NCBI GenBank assembly: GCA_019637635.1
Contig: JAHBVI010000014.1
Span: 19,541-83,540 of the forward strand
DNA from: Anaerolineae bacterium
GTDB lineage: Bacteria > Chloroflexota > Anaerolineae > Promineifilales > Promineifilaceae
DNA: 64,000 bases
Direction: 5' to 3'
Both the position numbers and the translations under genes were made by a program. Positions 34,046 to 42,831 of the stretch are shown here, one piece after another. Every line of letters begins with the position of its first letter. The first letter of the stretch is position 1. The notes under the pieces are model-generated. The model had not been told where the DNA came from and ran no database searches. It worked only from the letters and a program-made list of their open reading frames with translations.

Positions 34046-35652
34046 TGTCTGTAACTGAAAAAGAAACGGCCGTATCCAACGGCCGTACCCAGGTTTTACG
34101 CGCCGCCGGATTGGTGGGGGCGCTGGTACTGTTGGCGCGGGTGGTGGGGCTGCTGCGTGAAGTGGTGGTGCGCGCCCTGCTGGGCATTGACACCCCCGTC
34201 GCCACCGCCTTTGAAATTGCCAACCGTTTCCCCGAAGCCATCTTCCTCATCCTGGCGGGCGGCGCTATTGGCGCGGCCTTTATCCCCACCTTCACCGCCT
34301 ATTTTGAACGGGACGATGCGCCCGGCGGCTGGCGGCTCTTTTCGGCCATAATCAACTTGGTACTGGTGGTGATGACGGCCGTGTGCCTGCTCATGGCCCT
34401 CTTTGCTCCCCAGGTCGTCCGCTTTTTCGCCGGGGAACAAATCCAGCAGTACCCGGAAATTTTGCCGCTGACGGTGCTGCTCATGCGTATCATGCTGCTG
34501 TCGCCCATCATCTTTGGCGTCAGCGGGGTCATCATGGGCGCGCTCAATGCCCGGCAGCATTTTCTCCTGCCCGCTTTAGCGCCCACCATCTACAACCTCG
34601 GCATTATTGCCGGTGGGCTGGCCTGGCCGTTGGTTAGCGAGACGAGCCCGGCGATTGGTCTGGCCCTGGGTACGGTAGCCGGGGCGGTGGGGCATCTGCT
34701 GGTGCAGTTGCCGGGATTAAGGCAGAAGGGTGGGGGGTACACGGCCGTGTTCACCCTGCACGATCCCGGCGTCCTCCAGGTACTCAAACTGATGGCCCCT
34801 CGCGTCCTCGGCCTCTCCTTTAGCGAGATCAATAAATTCCTCTTTGTCTACCTGACCGACCTGATGACCCTGGGCAGTTACCCGGCGCTCATCACCGCCT
34901 CGCGCATCATTTTGCTGCCACAGGGCATTATTGGGCAGGCATTGGGCATCGCTGCCTTCCCCACCATGGCCGCGCTGGCAGCGCGGCAGGCGTTGGCCGG
35001 ACTGCGCCAGATTTTGGCCGATTCGCTGCGCATTGTGCTGTTTTTGGGGCTGCCCGCTTCCGTGTTGGTGATGCTGCTGCGCGAGCCGCTGGTGGTGCTG
35101 CTGTTTGAACGTGGCGCGGTGACGCCCGAAGGCAGCGCCCTGGTGATGTGGGCGCTGCTCTTTTTTGGTATTGGGCTGGTGGCGCTGACGGCGTTGGAAG
35201 TGGTGGCCCGCGCCTTTTATGCCCTAAGCGACACATTGACGCCGGTATTGGCCGGTGGCGCGCAAATTGTGGTGATGTGGCTGCTGAGTTGGTGGCTGGC
35301 GTTTACCGTCTTTCCGCAGCAGGGTTGGGAACCATTAGGTGGCCTGACGTTAGGTTTTAGCCTGTCTAACATTTTAGAGGTATGTCTGCTGTTGTGGCTG
35401 CTGCGGCGGCGGTTGGGGGGGATTCACGGCCGTGTTCTGCTCGATGGTCTCTGGCGCATGACGGCAGCAGCACTGTTTATGGCGCTTATCATGTGGGGCG
35501 TCTTGCAGCAAATGGCGACAGCGTCCCTGTGGGCGCAAGCGATTATTGGTGGGCTGGTGGGCGGCGTGGTTTATTTGCTGGCCTGTTGGGGATTAAGGTT
35601 GAAGGAGATGCGGCAGTTTGTGGGGTACGGCCGTGGGCTTCTGAAGCGGTAG
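34045..35652 (+). CDS. murJ: Lipid II flippase MurJ
   Basis: MurJ moves lipid II across the membrane for peptidoglycan synthesis. The 535-residue protein has about 14 hydrophobic segments. Family landmarks are LARVVGLLREVVVRALLG, RFPEAIFLILAGGAIGAAFIP (with the Gly-Ala-Phe-Ile-Pro block), LSPIIFGVSGVIMGALNA and FERGAVTPEGSALVMWALLF with ARAFYALSDTLTPV. The usual central-cavity arginines (RVVGLLR) are present. It is a single gene between the vapBC module and a convergent unknown gene. Confidence 0.94.
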   Translation: MSVTEKETAVSNGRTQVLRAAGLVGALVLLARVVGLLREVVVRALLGIDTPVATAFEIANRFPEAIFLILAGGAIGAAFIPTFTAYFERDDAPGGWRLFSAIINLVLVVMTAVCLLMALFAPQVVRFFAGEQIQQYPEILPLTVLLMRIMLLSPIIFGVSGVIMGALNARQHFLLPALAPTIYNLGIIAGGLAWPLVSETSPAIGLALGTVAGAVGHLLVQLPGLRQKGGGYTAVFTLHDPGVLQVLKLMAPRVLGLSFSEINKFLFVYLTDLMTLGSYPALITASRIILLPQGIIGQALGIAAFPTMAALAARQALAGLRQILADSLRIVLFLGLPASVLVMLLREPLVVLLFERGAVTPEGSALVMWALLFFGIGLVALTALEVVARAFYALSDTLTPVLAGGAQIVVMWLLSWWLAFTVFPQQGWEPLGGLTLGFSLSNILEVCLLLWLLRRRLGGIHGRVLLDGLWRMTAAALFMALIMWGVLQQMATASLWAQAIIGGLVGGVVYLLACWGLRLKEMRQFVGYGRGLLKR

Positions 35653-35667
35653 CGCCACGATGCCAAC

Positions 35668-35689
35668 AAAAAACCCGGCTTACGCCGGG
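35668..35689 (-). terminator. Terminator of the downstream minus-strand gene
   Basis: On the minus strand CCCGGC-GTAA-GCCGGG is followed by six T residues, 40 nt after the stop of the 35730-36545 gene. It lies just beyond the murJ stop. Confidence 0.75.
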
Positions 35690-35729
35690 CCACCATTCAC
35701 TGCTCACTACATACTGCTTACTGACCGTA

Positions 35730-36545
35730 TTAGTTACCGGCTGACAGCGCCGAACCGGTCATCGTAATGTCGGCGCGGGTAAACAATTCGCCGTTTACCC
35801 AAACTTCCAACGAGTATTTACCGGCGCGGAAACCCTGTTCCGGGTTGAGATAGATGTAACCGGGGCCATCCTTGCCGTAATTCCACAGTTCATTGCCGCC
35901 TTCCACCACCTCACCTTCATGCCGCCAGACCCACGACCAGGCCATGCCATCCGCCATCCCCTCATAATCAAACGTGGCAAACAGCGTATAACGCCCCACA
36001 GAAAAAACATTGTTGGGGTTGATGGCTTTGTAGTCGTCGTCAATTTGGGTGGAAAATATCAGGGAAGTTAAGAAGGTGTCGTCGTTCAGGTCAACTGTTG
36101 GCTGAACCTGGTCATACTCTTTGGGCAAAGTCAGAACAGATTGTAATAAGGCGGCGTTGGCTTCCCCAAATGATTGAATAACGGTGGAAATAGATTGCTG
36201 CGTGAGATCCTCGCCGGTCACGGCCGTGACCACAGGCGCGGCATCCAAAAGGGCTTTGATTTCACTGCTGGCGGGCTTGGCATTGGTGAGGATGGCAATA
36301 CGAACGGTCTGGTCTGGGGGTTTTTGTAAGGTGGCGGCGGCGGTTACGGCCGTAGCCAATACCAGACACAGGCTGGCAAAAGAGTAGGTCTGCAATCTCT
36401 TTTCAGCCTGACGGCGCATGAAGTAATAAGGTGAACTTTTCACCTCGCGCCACGATTTCACAACGATGGCTAACGCCAGTATCATTAGCACAAACAACGT
36501 GCCTAAAATCCACGGCGTAATGGTGCCTGCGATATTCGGAATCAA
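35730..36545 (-). CDS. Membrane-anchored protein of unknown function
   Basis: A 271-residue protein with a hydrophobic helix at about 10-30 (PWILGTLFVLMILALAIVV), a short basic loop (KSWREVKSSPYYFMRRQAEKR) and a second helix at about 52-70. The rest, about 200 residues, would be outside the cell. The C-terminal third looks like a beta-sandwich (YTLFATFDYEGMADG ... GKYSLEVWVNGELF), reminiscent of domains that describe binding rather than catalysis. No known family is recognised. It is convergent with murJ. Confidence 0.7.
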   Translation of the reverse strand: MIPNIAGTITPWILGTLFVLMILALAIVVKSWREVKSSPYYFMRRQAEKRLQTYSFASLCLVLATAVTAAATLQKPPDQTVRIAILTNAKPASSEIKALLDAAPVVTAVTGEDLTQQSISTVIQSFGEANAALLQSVLTLPKEYDQVQPTVDLNDDTFLTSLIFSTQIDDDYKAINPNNVFSVGRYTLFATFDYEGMADGMAWSWVWRHEGEVVEGGNELWNYGKDGPGYIYLNPEQGFRAGKYSLEVWVNGELFTRADITMTGSALSAGN

Positions 36546-36942
36546 ACTACCAAAATCCTCTTCCCATAAAAATCGTTGCCATTATATGGACTACTTAAAG
36601 AACGGGCAATACTTTTGTTTACATAATAGCATTATTTGCCCTGTTGCCACCAAACTGTCCCCTTCGGGGCATGGTACTTTGGTACTATAAACCCTCAATT
36701 TTTATGAGCATTTTATGGTTAAACATCGGTTTATCAGTGTAGCAACAAAACTGACAGAGCTTCTGGCGGCGGAAAATGACTCTGGAATTTGTGAACTTTC
36801 GCCTGTCATTCCGAACCCCCGAAAGAGCTTGCCCTAAGGCTGCCAAAGGGGGTAAGGAATCTTTCGACTGGCAGAGGCGGAGGATTCCTCGCTCCGAAGA
36901 CTGCGTTGGGAATGACAGGTTAATTTAAATAGGGTAGGGAGT

Positions 36943-37020
36943 ATCTTCTCACTATCTCGTGGCGGAGTGCGCATCCTTAGATGCGCATCTGAGGATGCGC
37001 ACTCCTCTCACCTCCATTTG
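36943..37020. repeat. GGATGCGC palindromic repeat, copy 2
   Basis: Same layout as 14996-15085: CTCGTGGCGGAGTGCGCATC, ATGCGCATCTGAGGATGCGC and TCTCACCTCCA. Differences between the copies are mostly compensatory or at the arm ends. Confidence 0.75.
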
Positions 37021-37034
37021 TTGAGATGTTACAG

Positions 37035-37078
37035 TACGGAGATTGGAGATTAACCAATCTCCAATCTCCAATCTCCCT
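37035..37078. repeat. GGAGATT-type hairpin behind the GH16 gene
   Basis: Two GGAGATT units are followed by AACCAATCTCCAATCTCCAA-type complement. It ends five bases before the GH16 gene's stop. Confidence 0.85.
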
Positions 37079-37083
37079 ATCCC

Positions 37084-40000
37084 TTATGGCTTGAACACCA
37101 CAGGCAGATAGATAATCCGCGTATTATCGGGGGGAATGATGGTTGTTTCCAGCCGCACCTGATCCAGGTGGAGGGGCTGGCTGAAGGTGGCGGGCAGGTT
37201 GAAGCCGTAGCCCCATACTTCCGTTAATGTCAGACCGTCATTGGGCGCACCGTCCGGCTGGCTGGCGCTGCGTTGGAAGTCGCTGAAGGGCAGGAAGATT
37301 TGCCGCCAGCCGTTGAAGTTGTCTACAAAGGAAGTTTCAAACCGTTCGGCTGTGTCCGCTGCCTGGTAGACGCGCACATAATCCACCGTCATCGTCTGCG
37401 GAAAAACGGTGGTGTCGTCCGGGTAGCCGGGCCAGGCGCCACCCACGGCCACATTCATCAGCAGGAAGAAGGAGTGATCAAAGACCCATTCCGTACCGGC
37501 GGGAATGTCGTTGATGGTGGCGGTAAAGTAGTTAATGCCATCAATGTACCAGCGAATGGCTTCCGGTTCCCATTCAACGGCGAAGATGTGGAAGTCGTCA
37601 GACAATTGCCCGCTGGGCAGGGTGTAGCTGCCACCCACGCCACAGCAGCCGGAGTAACCGGGGCCGTGAATGGTGCCATGCACCGTCGCCGGTTCCCGGC
37701 CGATGTTTTCCATGATGTCCAGTTCACCCGACTGCGGCCAGCCAACCGTGCCAATATCGTTGCCCAACATCCAGAAGGCGGGCCAGAGACCCTGCCCATA
37801 AGGTACTTGCAAGCGGGCTTCCACACGGCCGTACTGCATTTCAAACCGCTCCGAGGTAATCAACCGCGCCGAGGTGTATTCGCAGGGGCCGTAGTAACAC
37901 TCCAGATTGCTGGTGGCGGTATTCACCTCTTGGGCAGTGATGACCAGGTTGCCCGCGCCATCCAAAGCCGCATTGTCTGGGCTGTTGGTATAAAATTGCA
38001 GCTCGCCATTGCCCCAACCCGTGTTGCCGTTGAGCGTGCCATCGCCCAATTCGGGCCGCCAGACGTTGCGGTCGGGAACTATACCGGCTGTGCCCGCAAA
38101 CTCGTCGCTCCAGACCAGCACCCAGTCGTCTGCCGGGGTGGTGGCGGTGCTGTTGGCCCGGTTGTCTTGCAGTTCCAGGGTGAGCGTTTCGCCGCTGTTA
38201 CGGCCGTAGACCCACACACTCATCCCTTCATAAGCCGACCAATCTTGCGCCTCGGCATAACTCTGGCTGAGATAGGTTGCCCCGCCCCGATTGGCGACGG
38301 CGTTGATGGTTAGCACCGTTTCATACGGTCCCTGATTGGGCAGCGCCATGCCCGACCCGGCCAGGATTTCGGTAAAGGTCAGTTCCACACCGGCGTTGTC
38401 ATAGAAGCGGTGGAAGCCTTCAAAATCATCCAGCAGGTGGAGATCGGCCGTGTCTGTTTCCACGATGTTCAGCCTGGCCCGGTAGGGGAAGGCGCGTTCG
38501 GCGTTAACCGGGTTGTCCAATATCAACATCACCAGTTGGTCGCCTTTGGCCTTGCCGTTGTGATGGGTTTGCACGGTAAAGGTGTGGCTGGTTTCGCCGG
38601 GGGCGAAGACCAGGAGGCCGCTGGTGGGTGTGTAGTCATGCACCGGGGAGGCGTGGCTTTCGGCCGTGCGGTAAGGCACGGTAATGGGTTCAGTGTGGGT
38701 CATGTTGAGGCTGACGGTGATCACGGCCGTGTCCCCTTCCGCCACCGCAAAATTGGCCGCCGTAAACGACACACGGGGCATGGTGTCGGCGCCGGTATTG
38801 CCATAAATGGCTACCTGGTCTACATAGTTCGTTTGCGCCCCCATAGGTACCGAGCCATAAGCGCCAATGGCATACCCATGCACTTCCGTCAGCGTAAAGC
38901 CATCGTTGGGCGCGCCGTTGCCAATATCCTTGCGGTTAAAATCGGTGAAGGGTATGGCAAAGAAGCGCCAGCCGCTAAAGTTATCCGGGATGTCCATGCT
39001 GTACCGTTCGGCGTCGTCGCTGGTGGAGCCAGGATTGCGATTGTCCAGGATGTCCAGGTAAAGTGTGCCGCCGGTATTGTTGCCATAGAGCCAGAAACAA
39101 ACGCCCTCATAGGTGCTCCAATCTTGTGGCGTCCACTGCGTCACTGTTTCATCTTCAAAGGCATGGGTGAAGCCGGCCCATTGGCCGCTGCCGACGGTGG
39201 TGTCTAGTTGCAGCACGGTATTCGGCGTGCCCAGACCGGGAACGGGTTCTGGTGTGCCATTGGTAACAACCTGCGTCAGGGTGATGGCCGAACTGGCCCC
39301 GGTCGCGTTCCAGGTAACAAAGCCAATTTCGGTCGTGCCATCCATGCCGCTGACCAATTCCGTCAGTTCGTAATCATCAATGATGGTGGTGCGCACAATG
39401 ACTGCCACCTGATCCACAAAGTTGGTTTGCGCCCCCATGGGTACAGAGCCGTAGACGCCAAAGGCATAGCCGTGAATTTCGGTGAGGGTGAAACCATCAT
39501 TGGGCGCGCCGTTGCCAATCTCTTTGCGGTTGAATTGGGTGAAGGGGATTTCAAAGTAGCGCCAGCCGCTAAAATTATCGGGGATGTCAATGCTGTAACG
39601 CTCAGCGTCATCGCTGGTGGAGCCGGGATTGCGGTTGTCCAGAATGTCCATGAAGAGCGTGCCGCCGGTATTGTTGCCATAGAGCCAGAAGGCGACGCCC
39701 ACGTAGCGGCTCCAATCCTGTGTCAACCATTGTGTAACGGTTTCGTCTTCAAAGGCGTGGGTGAAACCGGCCCACTGGCCGCTGCCAACGGTGGTATCTA
39801 GCTGCATGACGGTGTTGGTAATGCCCAAACCGGGCACGGGTGGCGGCGTGCCATTGCTGACCACCTGCGTCAGGGTAATGGCAGAACTGGCAGCCGGGGC
39901 ACTCCAGGTAAGCCAGCCGATGTCAGCGGTACCATCTGTCCCCGTTACCAATTCCGTCAGTTCAAAATCATCAATTACCACCAGTTTGGTGTTGGCCGGA

Positions 40001-41493
40001 TTCGGTTCTTCATCGTCCAGAATGGTCAGGGTAGTCTGGTGCGGGTAACCCAGGGTGACGCTGACGGGATCGGACAGGAGCAGACTTAGCTGACGGCTGC
40101 CATCGGCGCTGCCATTGTCCAGCGTGGTGACGGTGAAGGTTTGCGCCAGGGTGTCTGGCGGGAAGGTGAGTGTGCCGCTGGCGGCGGTGTAGTCGGTACC
40201 GGCTACGGCCGTACCATCCACCGTCTCATAGGCCACCGTCGCCGGTTCGCTGCTGGTCATGTTCAGGGTCACTGTGATCACGGCCGTGTTCCCCTCCGTC
40301 ACCTGGAAACCGGTCTGCACAAAAGCCACCGCCAATTCTGCCTGGCTGGGATCGCCATAAACGGCCAGATCATCCAGCACAATAGACGCATCGGTCGCCG
40401 GCAGCGGGAAAGCCCAGGCGCGCATCTCTACCAGATTCAGCCCATCGTCGGGTGCGCCTGGCTCCTGGAAACCACCCCGGAAAAAGTCGGCAAAGGGCAG
40501 CGAGATTAAACGCCAGCCGCTGAAATCATCGGTAACAACTGCCTGGAATCGTTCTGCCACCGGATTACCCGGCGTACCGTCCTGAATTTCCACGGTGTAG
40601 GGTGCGCCGTTGTTTTGGCCATATACCCACAATGCCACGCCATCCAGGGCGCTCCAATTTTGGGCCGGGGTGAGCAGCGCGCCAAAACCGCCCCAATCGG
40701 TGACGTTGTACGTGCCGGAGAGGATGCCGTTATCGCCTACCTGGCCGGGCAAGGCATAGGGATCGGTATCGCTGATGGTGGCAAAATCGGGGGCGACGGT
40801 GGAGCCAGGGCCGTTGTATTGGAACCAGCCGGCGGGCGCGCCACCGGTAAAATCGGCAAAGGGGATAATTTCCACAACGGCCAGATTATCCAGCATGAAA
40901 CCGGCGTTACCCGCCGGTAGGGGGAAGACCCAGGCAGCGATGTCTGTGAGTTGGAAGCCGTTATCCGGCGCGCCGGGGTCCTGGAAGCCGCCGCGCACAA
41001 AGGTGGCGAAGGGTAAGGTGATCTGCTGTTTGCCGGTGAAGTCATCGGTGAAAAAGGCCTGGAACCGCTCGACTACCGGGTCAGAGCCGTCTTGCAGTTC
41101 AAAAGCATAAGTGAGGCCGGAATTCTCCCCATAAAACTCAAAGGTAATGGCCTGGTAATTGCTCCAGTCAACGGCGGGCAGCAGCGCGCCAAAGCCGCCC
41201 CAGTCGGTGACGTTGAAGGTCACAGACAGGAGGCCATTGCCGCCGATGGTGATAAAAGCAGGCGAGACGGTAGAGCCGGGGCCGTTGTATTGGAACCAGT
41301 CCGGTGGGCCGCCACCTTCAAAGTCGGCGATGATGGCGGTGGGGGCGTGAGGGGATTGGGCGACGGCCGTGCCCCCTTCACCGGCAACACGTTCCGCCGG
41401 CGCGGCCAACGTCAGGCGGCTAAATAACAGAATGCCTGATAGCAGGGCGACGGCCGTCAGGCATAAAACGGTAAAAAATCTGCGGATTTTCAT
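37084..41493 (-). CDS. Giant secreted GH16 glucanase with nested catalytic domain
   Basis: A 1469-residue exported enzyme, probably a beta-1,3-glucanase (laminarinase-type). The start at 41493 (MKIRRFFTVLCLTAVALLSG) has an AAGGAG site and opens a signal peptide. CBM11/CIA30-like modules lie at about 52-204, 211-374, 504-694 and 701-898, with Calx-beta domains at about 384-494 and 904-1011. A fifth module starts at about 1019, is interrupted at about 1122 by the GH16 domain (about 1124-1374) and resumes at about 1379 to 1451. GH16 catalysis is marked by GELDIMEN near residue 1258, with the paired Glu residues. The tail is IIYLPVVFKP. Modules three and four are near-identical. A LacI gene is divergent, with operators between. 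Confidence 0.92.
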   Translation of the reverse strand: MKIRRFFTVLCLTAVALLSGILLFSRLTLAAPAERVAGEGGTAVAQSPHAPTAIIADFEGGGPPDWFQYNGPGSTVSPAFITIGGNGLLSVTFNVTDWGGFGALLPAVDWSNYQAITFEFYGENSGLTYAFELQDGSDPVVERFQAFFTDDFTGKQQITLPFATFVRGGFQDPGAPDNGFQLTDIAAWVFPLPAGNAGFMLDNLAVVEIIPFADFTGGAPAGWFQYNGPGSTVAPDFATISDTDPYALPGQVGDNGILSGTYNVTDWGGFGALLTPAQNWSALDGVALWVYGQNNGAPYTVEIQDGTPGNPVAERFQAVVTDDFSGWRLISLPFADFFRGGFQEPGAPDDGLNLVEMRAWAFPLPATDASIVLDDLAVYGDPSQAELAVAFVQTGFQVTEGNTAVITVTLNMTSSEPATVAYETVDGTAVAGTDYTAASGTLTFPPDTLAQTFTVTTLDNGSADGSRQLSLLLSDPVSVTLGYPHQTTLTILDDEEPNPANTKLVVIDDFELTELVTGTDGTADIGWLTWSAPAASSAITLTQVVSNGTPPPVPGLGITNTVMQLDTTVGSGQWAGFTHAFEDETVTQWLTQDWSRYVGVAFWLYGNNTGGTLFMDILDNRNPGSTSDDAERYSIDIPDNFSGWRYFEIPFTQFNRKEIGNGAPNDGFTLTEIHGYAFGVYGSVPMGAQTNFVDQVAVIVRTTIIDDYELTELVSGMDGTTEIGFVTWNATGASSAITLTQVVTNGTPEPVPGLGTPNTVLQLDTTVGSGQWAGFTHAFEDETVTQWTPQDWSTYEGVCFWLYGNNTGGTLYLDILDNRNPGSTSDDAERYSMDIPDNFSGWRFFAIPFTDFNRKDIGNGAPNDGFTLTEVHGYAIGAYGSVPMGAQTNYVDQVAIYGNTGADTMPRVSFTAANFAVAEGDTAVITVSLNMTHTEPITVPYRTAESHASPVHDYTPTSGLLVFAPGETSHTFTVQTHHNGKAKGDQLVMLILDNPVNAERAFPYRARLNIVETDTADLHLLDDFEGFHRFYDNAGVELTFTEILAGSGMALPNQGPYETVLTINAVANRGGATYLSQSYAEAQDWSAYEGMSVWVYGRNSGETLTLELQDNRANSTATTPADDWVLVWSDEFAGTAGIVPDRNVWRPELGDGTLNGNTGWGNGELQFYTNSPDNAALDGAGNLVITAQEVNTATSNLECYYGPCEYTSARLITSERFEMQYGRVEARLQVPYGQGLWPAFWMLGNDIGTVGWPQSGELDIMENIGREPATVHGTIHGPGYSGCCGVGGSYTLPSGQLSDDFHIFAVEWEPEAIRWYIDGINYFTATINDIPAGTEWVFDHSFFLLMNVAVGGAWPGYPDDTTVFPQTMTVDYVRVYQAADTAERFETSFVDNFNGWRQIFLPFSDFQRSASQPDGAPNDGLTLTEVWGYGFNLPATFSQPLHLDQVRLETTIIPPDNTRIIYLPVVFKP

Positions 41494-41516
41494 CGGGTTT
41501 TCTCCTTCAGGTATAG

Positions 41517-41548
41517 ATTGGTTCAATCCTAAAGATTGAACCAATCGT
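41517..41548. repeat. GATTGGTTCAATC hairpin in the GH16 leader
   Basis: GATTGGTTCAATC, a CTAAA loop and GATTGAACCAATC form a perfect 13-bp-arm hairpin. A close relative lies between the rpmB and rpmG genes at 63524-63556. Confidence 0.8.
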
Positions 41549-41589
41549 GGGTAATAATTGACGAAAGGGGTGAACTTTGTTACATTCTT

Positions 41590-41645
41590 TGAAACCGATT
41601 TCATTGTTATGTCGAGAAATGAGATTATTTCTGAAACCGATTTCA
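41590..41645 (-). promoter_or_regulatory. Two identical LacI-type operators
   Basis: TGAAACCGATTTCA, a dyad with central CG, occurs perfectly at 41590-41603 and 41632-41645. The centres are 42 bp apart, about four helical turns, which would suit two repressor dimers on the same face or a loop. The second copy sits just past the GH16 -10 box. Confidence 0.75.
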
Positions 41646-41648
41646 GAA

Positions 41649-41677
41649 AATGTAACATATTTCCATTTTCGTGTCAA
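41649..41677 (-). promoter_or_regulatory. Promoter of the GH16 gene
   Basis: On the minus strand TTGACA (41672-41677) and TACATT (41649-41654) are exactly 17 bp apart. Transcription would start near 41642, inside the upstream operator, giving a leader of about 150 nt. Confidence 0.7.
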
Positions 41678-41697
41678 CGAAACGGCCGTTGACGGGA

Positions 41698-41703
41698 TAT
41701 AAT
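41698..41703 (+). promoter_or_regulatory. -10 box of the LacI regulator gene
   Basis: TATAAT lies 18 nt before the ATG at 41721, with GAGGT as ribosome binding site in between. A consensus -35 is not visible. The upstream sequence overlaps the GH16 promoter, so the two genes can be controlled together. Confidence 0.45.
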
Positions 41704-41720
41704 CCCTCACGAGGTATGGC

Positions 41721-42728
41721 ATGTCCCTGAATGAAAAAATTACCATTGCTGATATTGCTGCTCATGCGCAGGTGTCAAAAAGCACCGTCTCGCGGGTGCT
41801 GAATGAGACCACTCCGGTGGCAGCGGATAAACGGGAGGCGGTGTTGGCGGCCATGGCCGCGCTGAACTACAAACCGAATGTGTTTGCCCAAAGTCTAGCC
41901 AGTGGGCAATCGCTCAGTATTGGCGTGTTGACGCAAAATTTTGGCTCGCCGGTGTATGACGTGATCATGCGCGGCGTCTTGTTGGGGTTGGAGGAGACTC
42001 CCTATTCGCCGCTTTTTGCCGACGGCCGTTGGCAGCCGGAAACGGAGCAACGTGCGATTGAAACCTTCCTGGACAGGCGGGTGGATGGGCTGATCCTCAT
42101 TGGTGGCTACTGCCCGGAAGCGATGTTGGTAGAAACGGCGCGGCACACGCCATTGATTATCGTGGGGCGGGAAGTGGCGGCGCTGCGTGACCATTGCCTC
42201 AACGTGGACAATGTGCAGGCGGCGTATGCCGTTACTCGCTATCTGATTGATTTGGGGCACCGCGATATTGTGCATATCACCGGGATTTTGGCGCATGAAG
42301 ACGCCGCGCAGCGGTTGCACGGCTACCGGCAGGCGCTGCTGGATGTGGGCATTGAGCCGCATCCTGACCTGGTGATTGAGGGGAATTTCCGCCGCCAGTC
42401 GGGCATGATGGCCACGGAGATGCTGCTGCTGCGCGGACGGCCGTTTTCCGCCATTTTTTGCGCCAATGACCAGATGGCGTTTGGGGCGCGGCTGGCGCTC
42501 TACCGGCGCGGACTTCGCGTGCCGGATGATGTGTCGCTGGTGGGCTTTGATGATCAGCCGGATTCGGCTTTTATGACCCCACCGCTGACCACCATGCGCC
42601 AACCGGCAGAGGAGATGGGGCGGGCAGCGGCGGCAACCTTGCTGCAACTGATCAAAGGCGTTCCCCCCGATCTGCCACTCTTTGAAACGGAACTGGTTAT
42701 CCGGGAATCGGTGAGCCGGCATCATTAA
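41721..42728 (+). CDS. LacI-family regulator of the GH16 gene
   Basis: A 335-residue LacI/GalR-type repressor. The N-terminal HTH ITIADIAAHAQVSKSTVSRV and the hinge LNYKPNVFAQSLASGQS are canonical. The core has VDGLILIGGY, IVGREV, VDNVQAAYAVTRYLIDLGHR and VSLVGFDDQPDSAFMTPPLT with an intact C-terminus, in contrast to the frameshifted paralogue at 13874. The divergent arrangement with two identical dyads suggests that it controls the GH16 gene and itself. The ligand, perhaps a gluco-oligosaccharide, cannot be read from the sequence. Confidence 0.92.
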   Translation: MSLNEKITIADIAAHAQVSKSTVSRVLNETTPVAADKREAVLAAMAALNYKPNVFAQSLASGQSLSIGVLTQNFGSPVYDVIMRGVLLGLEETPYSPLFADGRWQPETEQRAIETFLDRRVDGLILIGGYCPEAMLVETARHTPLIIVGREVAALRDHCLNVDNVQAAYAVTRYLIDLGHRDIVHITGILAHEDAAQRLHGYRQALLDVGIEPHPDLVIEGNFRRQSGMMATEMLLLRGRPFSAIFCANDQMAFGARLALYRRGLRVPDDVSLVGFDDQPDSAFMTPPLTTMRQPAEEMGRAAAATLLQLIKGVPPDLPLFETELVIRESVSRHH

Positions 42729-42733
42729 GAACG

Positions 42734-42816
42734 TGACGAGTGACGAGTGACGAGTGACGAGTGATGAGTGACGAGTGATTGGTTGGTCACGCATCACTCG
42801 TCACGCATCACGCCGA
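42734..42816. repeat. GTGACGA heptamer hairpin
   Basis: Six units of GTGACGA/GTGATGA (from 42734) are followed by TCACGCATCACTCGTCACGC, which pairs with them. Confidence 0.85.
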
Positions 42817-42831
42817 AGGTAGGATCAGAAC

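Larger units (their letters stand above)
36546..37083. other. Long spacer with three repeat types, no gene
   Basis: No gene is supported. An imperfect inverted repeat with CCTGTCATTCCGAAC at the left (about 36804) and GGGAATGACAGG at the right (about 36921) encloses about 90 bp with internal pairing (AAGGAATC/GGATTCCTCGC). The GGATGCGC palindromic repeat follows (36943-37020), then a GGAGATT-type hairpin (37035-37078) adjoining the GH16 stop. Confidence 0.65.

Noticed and set aside
36807..36921. Small gene in the CCTGTCATTCC inverted repeat
   Set aside because: Frames are short and the DNA is an inverted repeat typical of mobile or structural elements.
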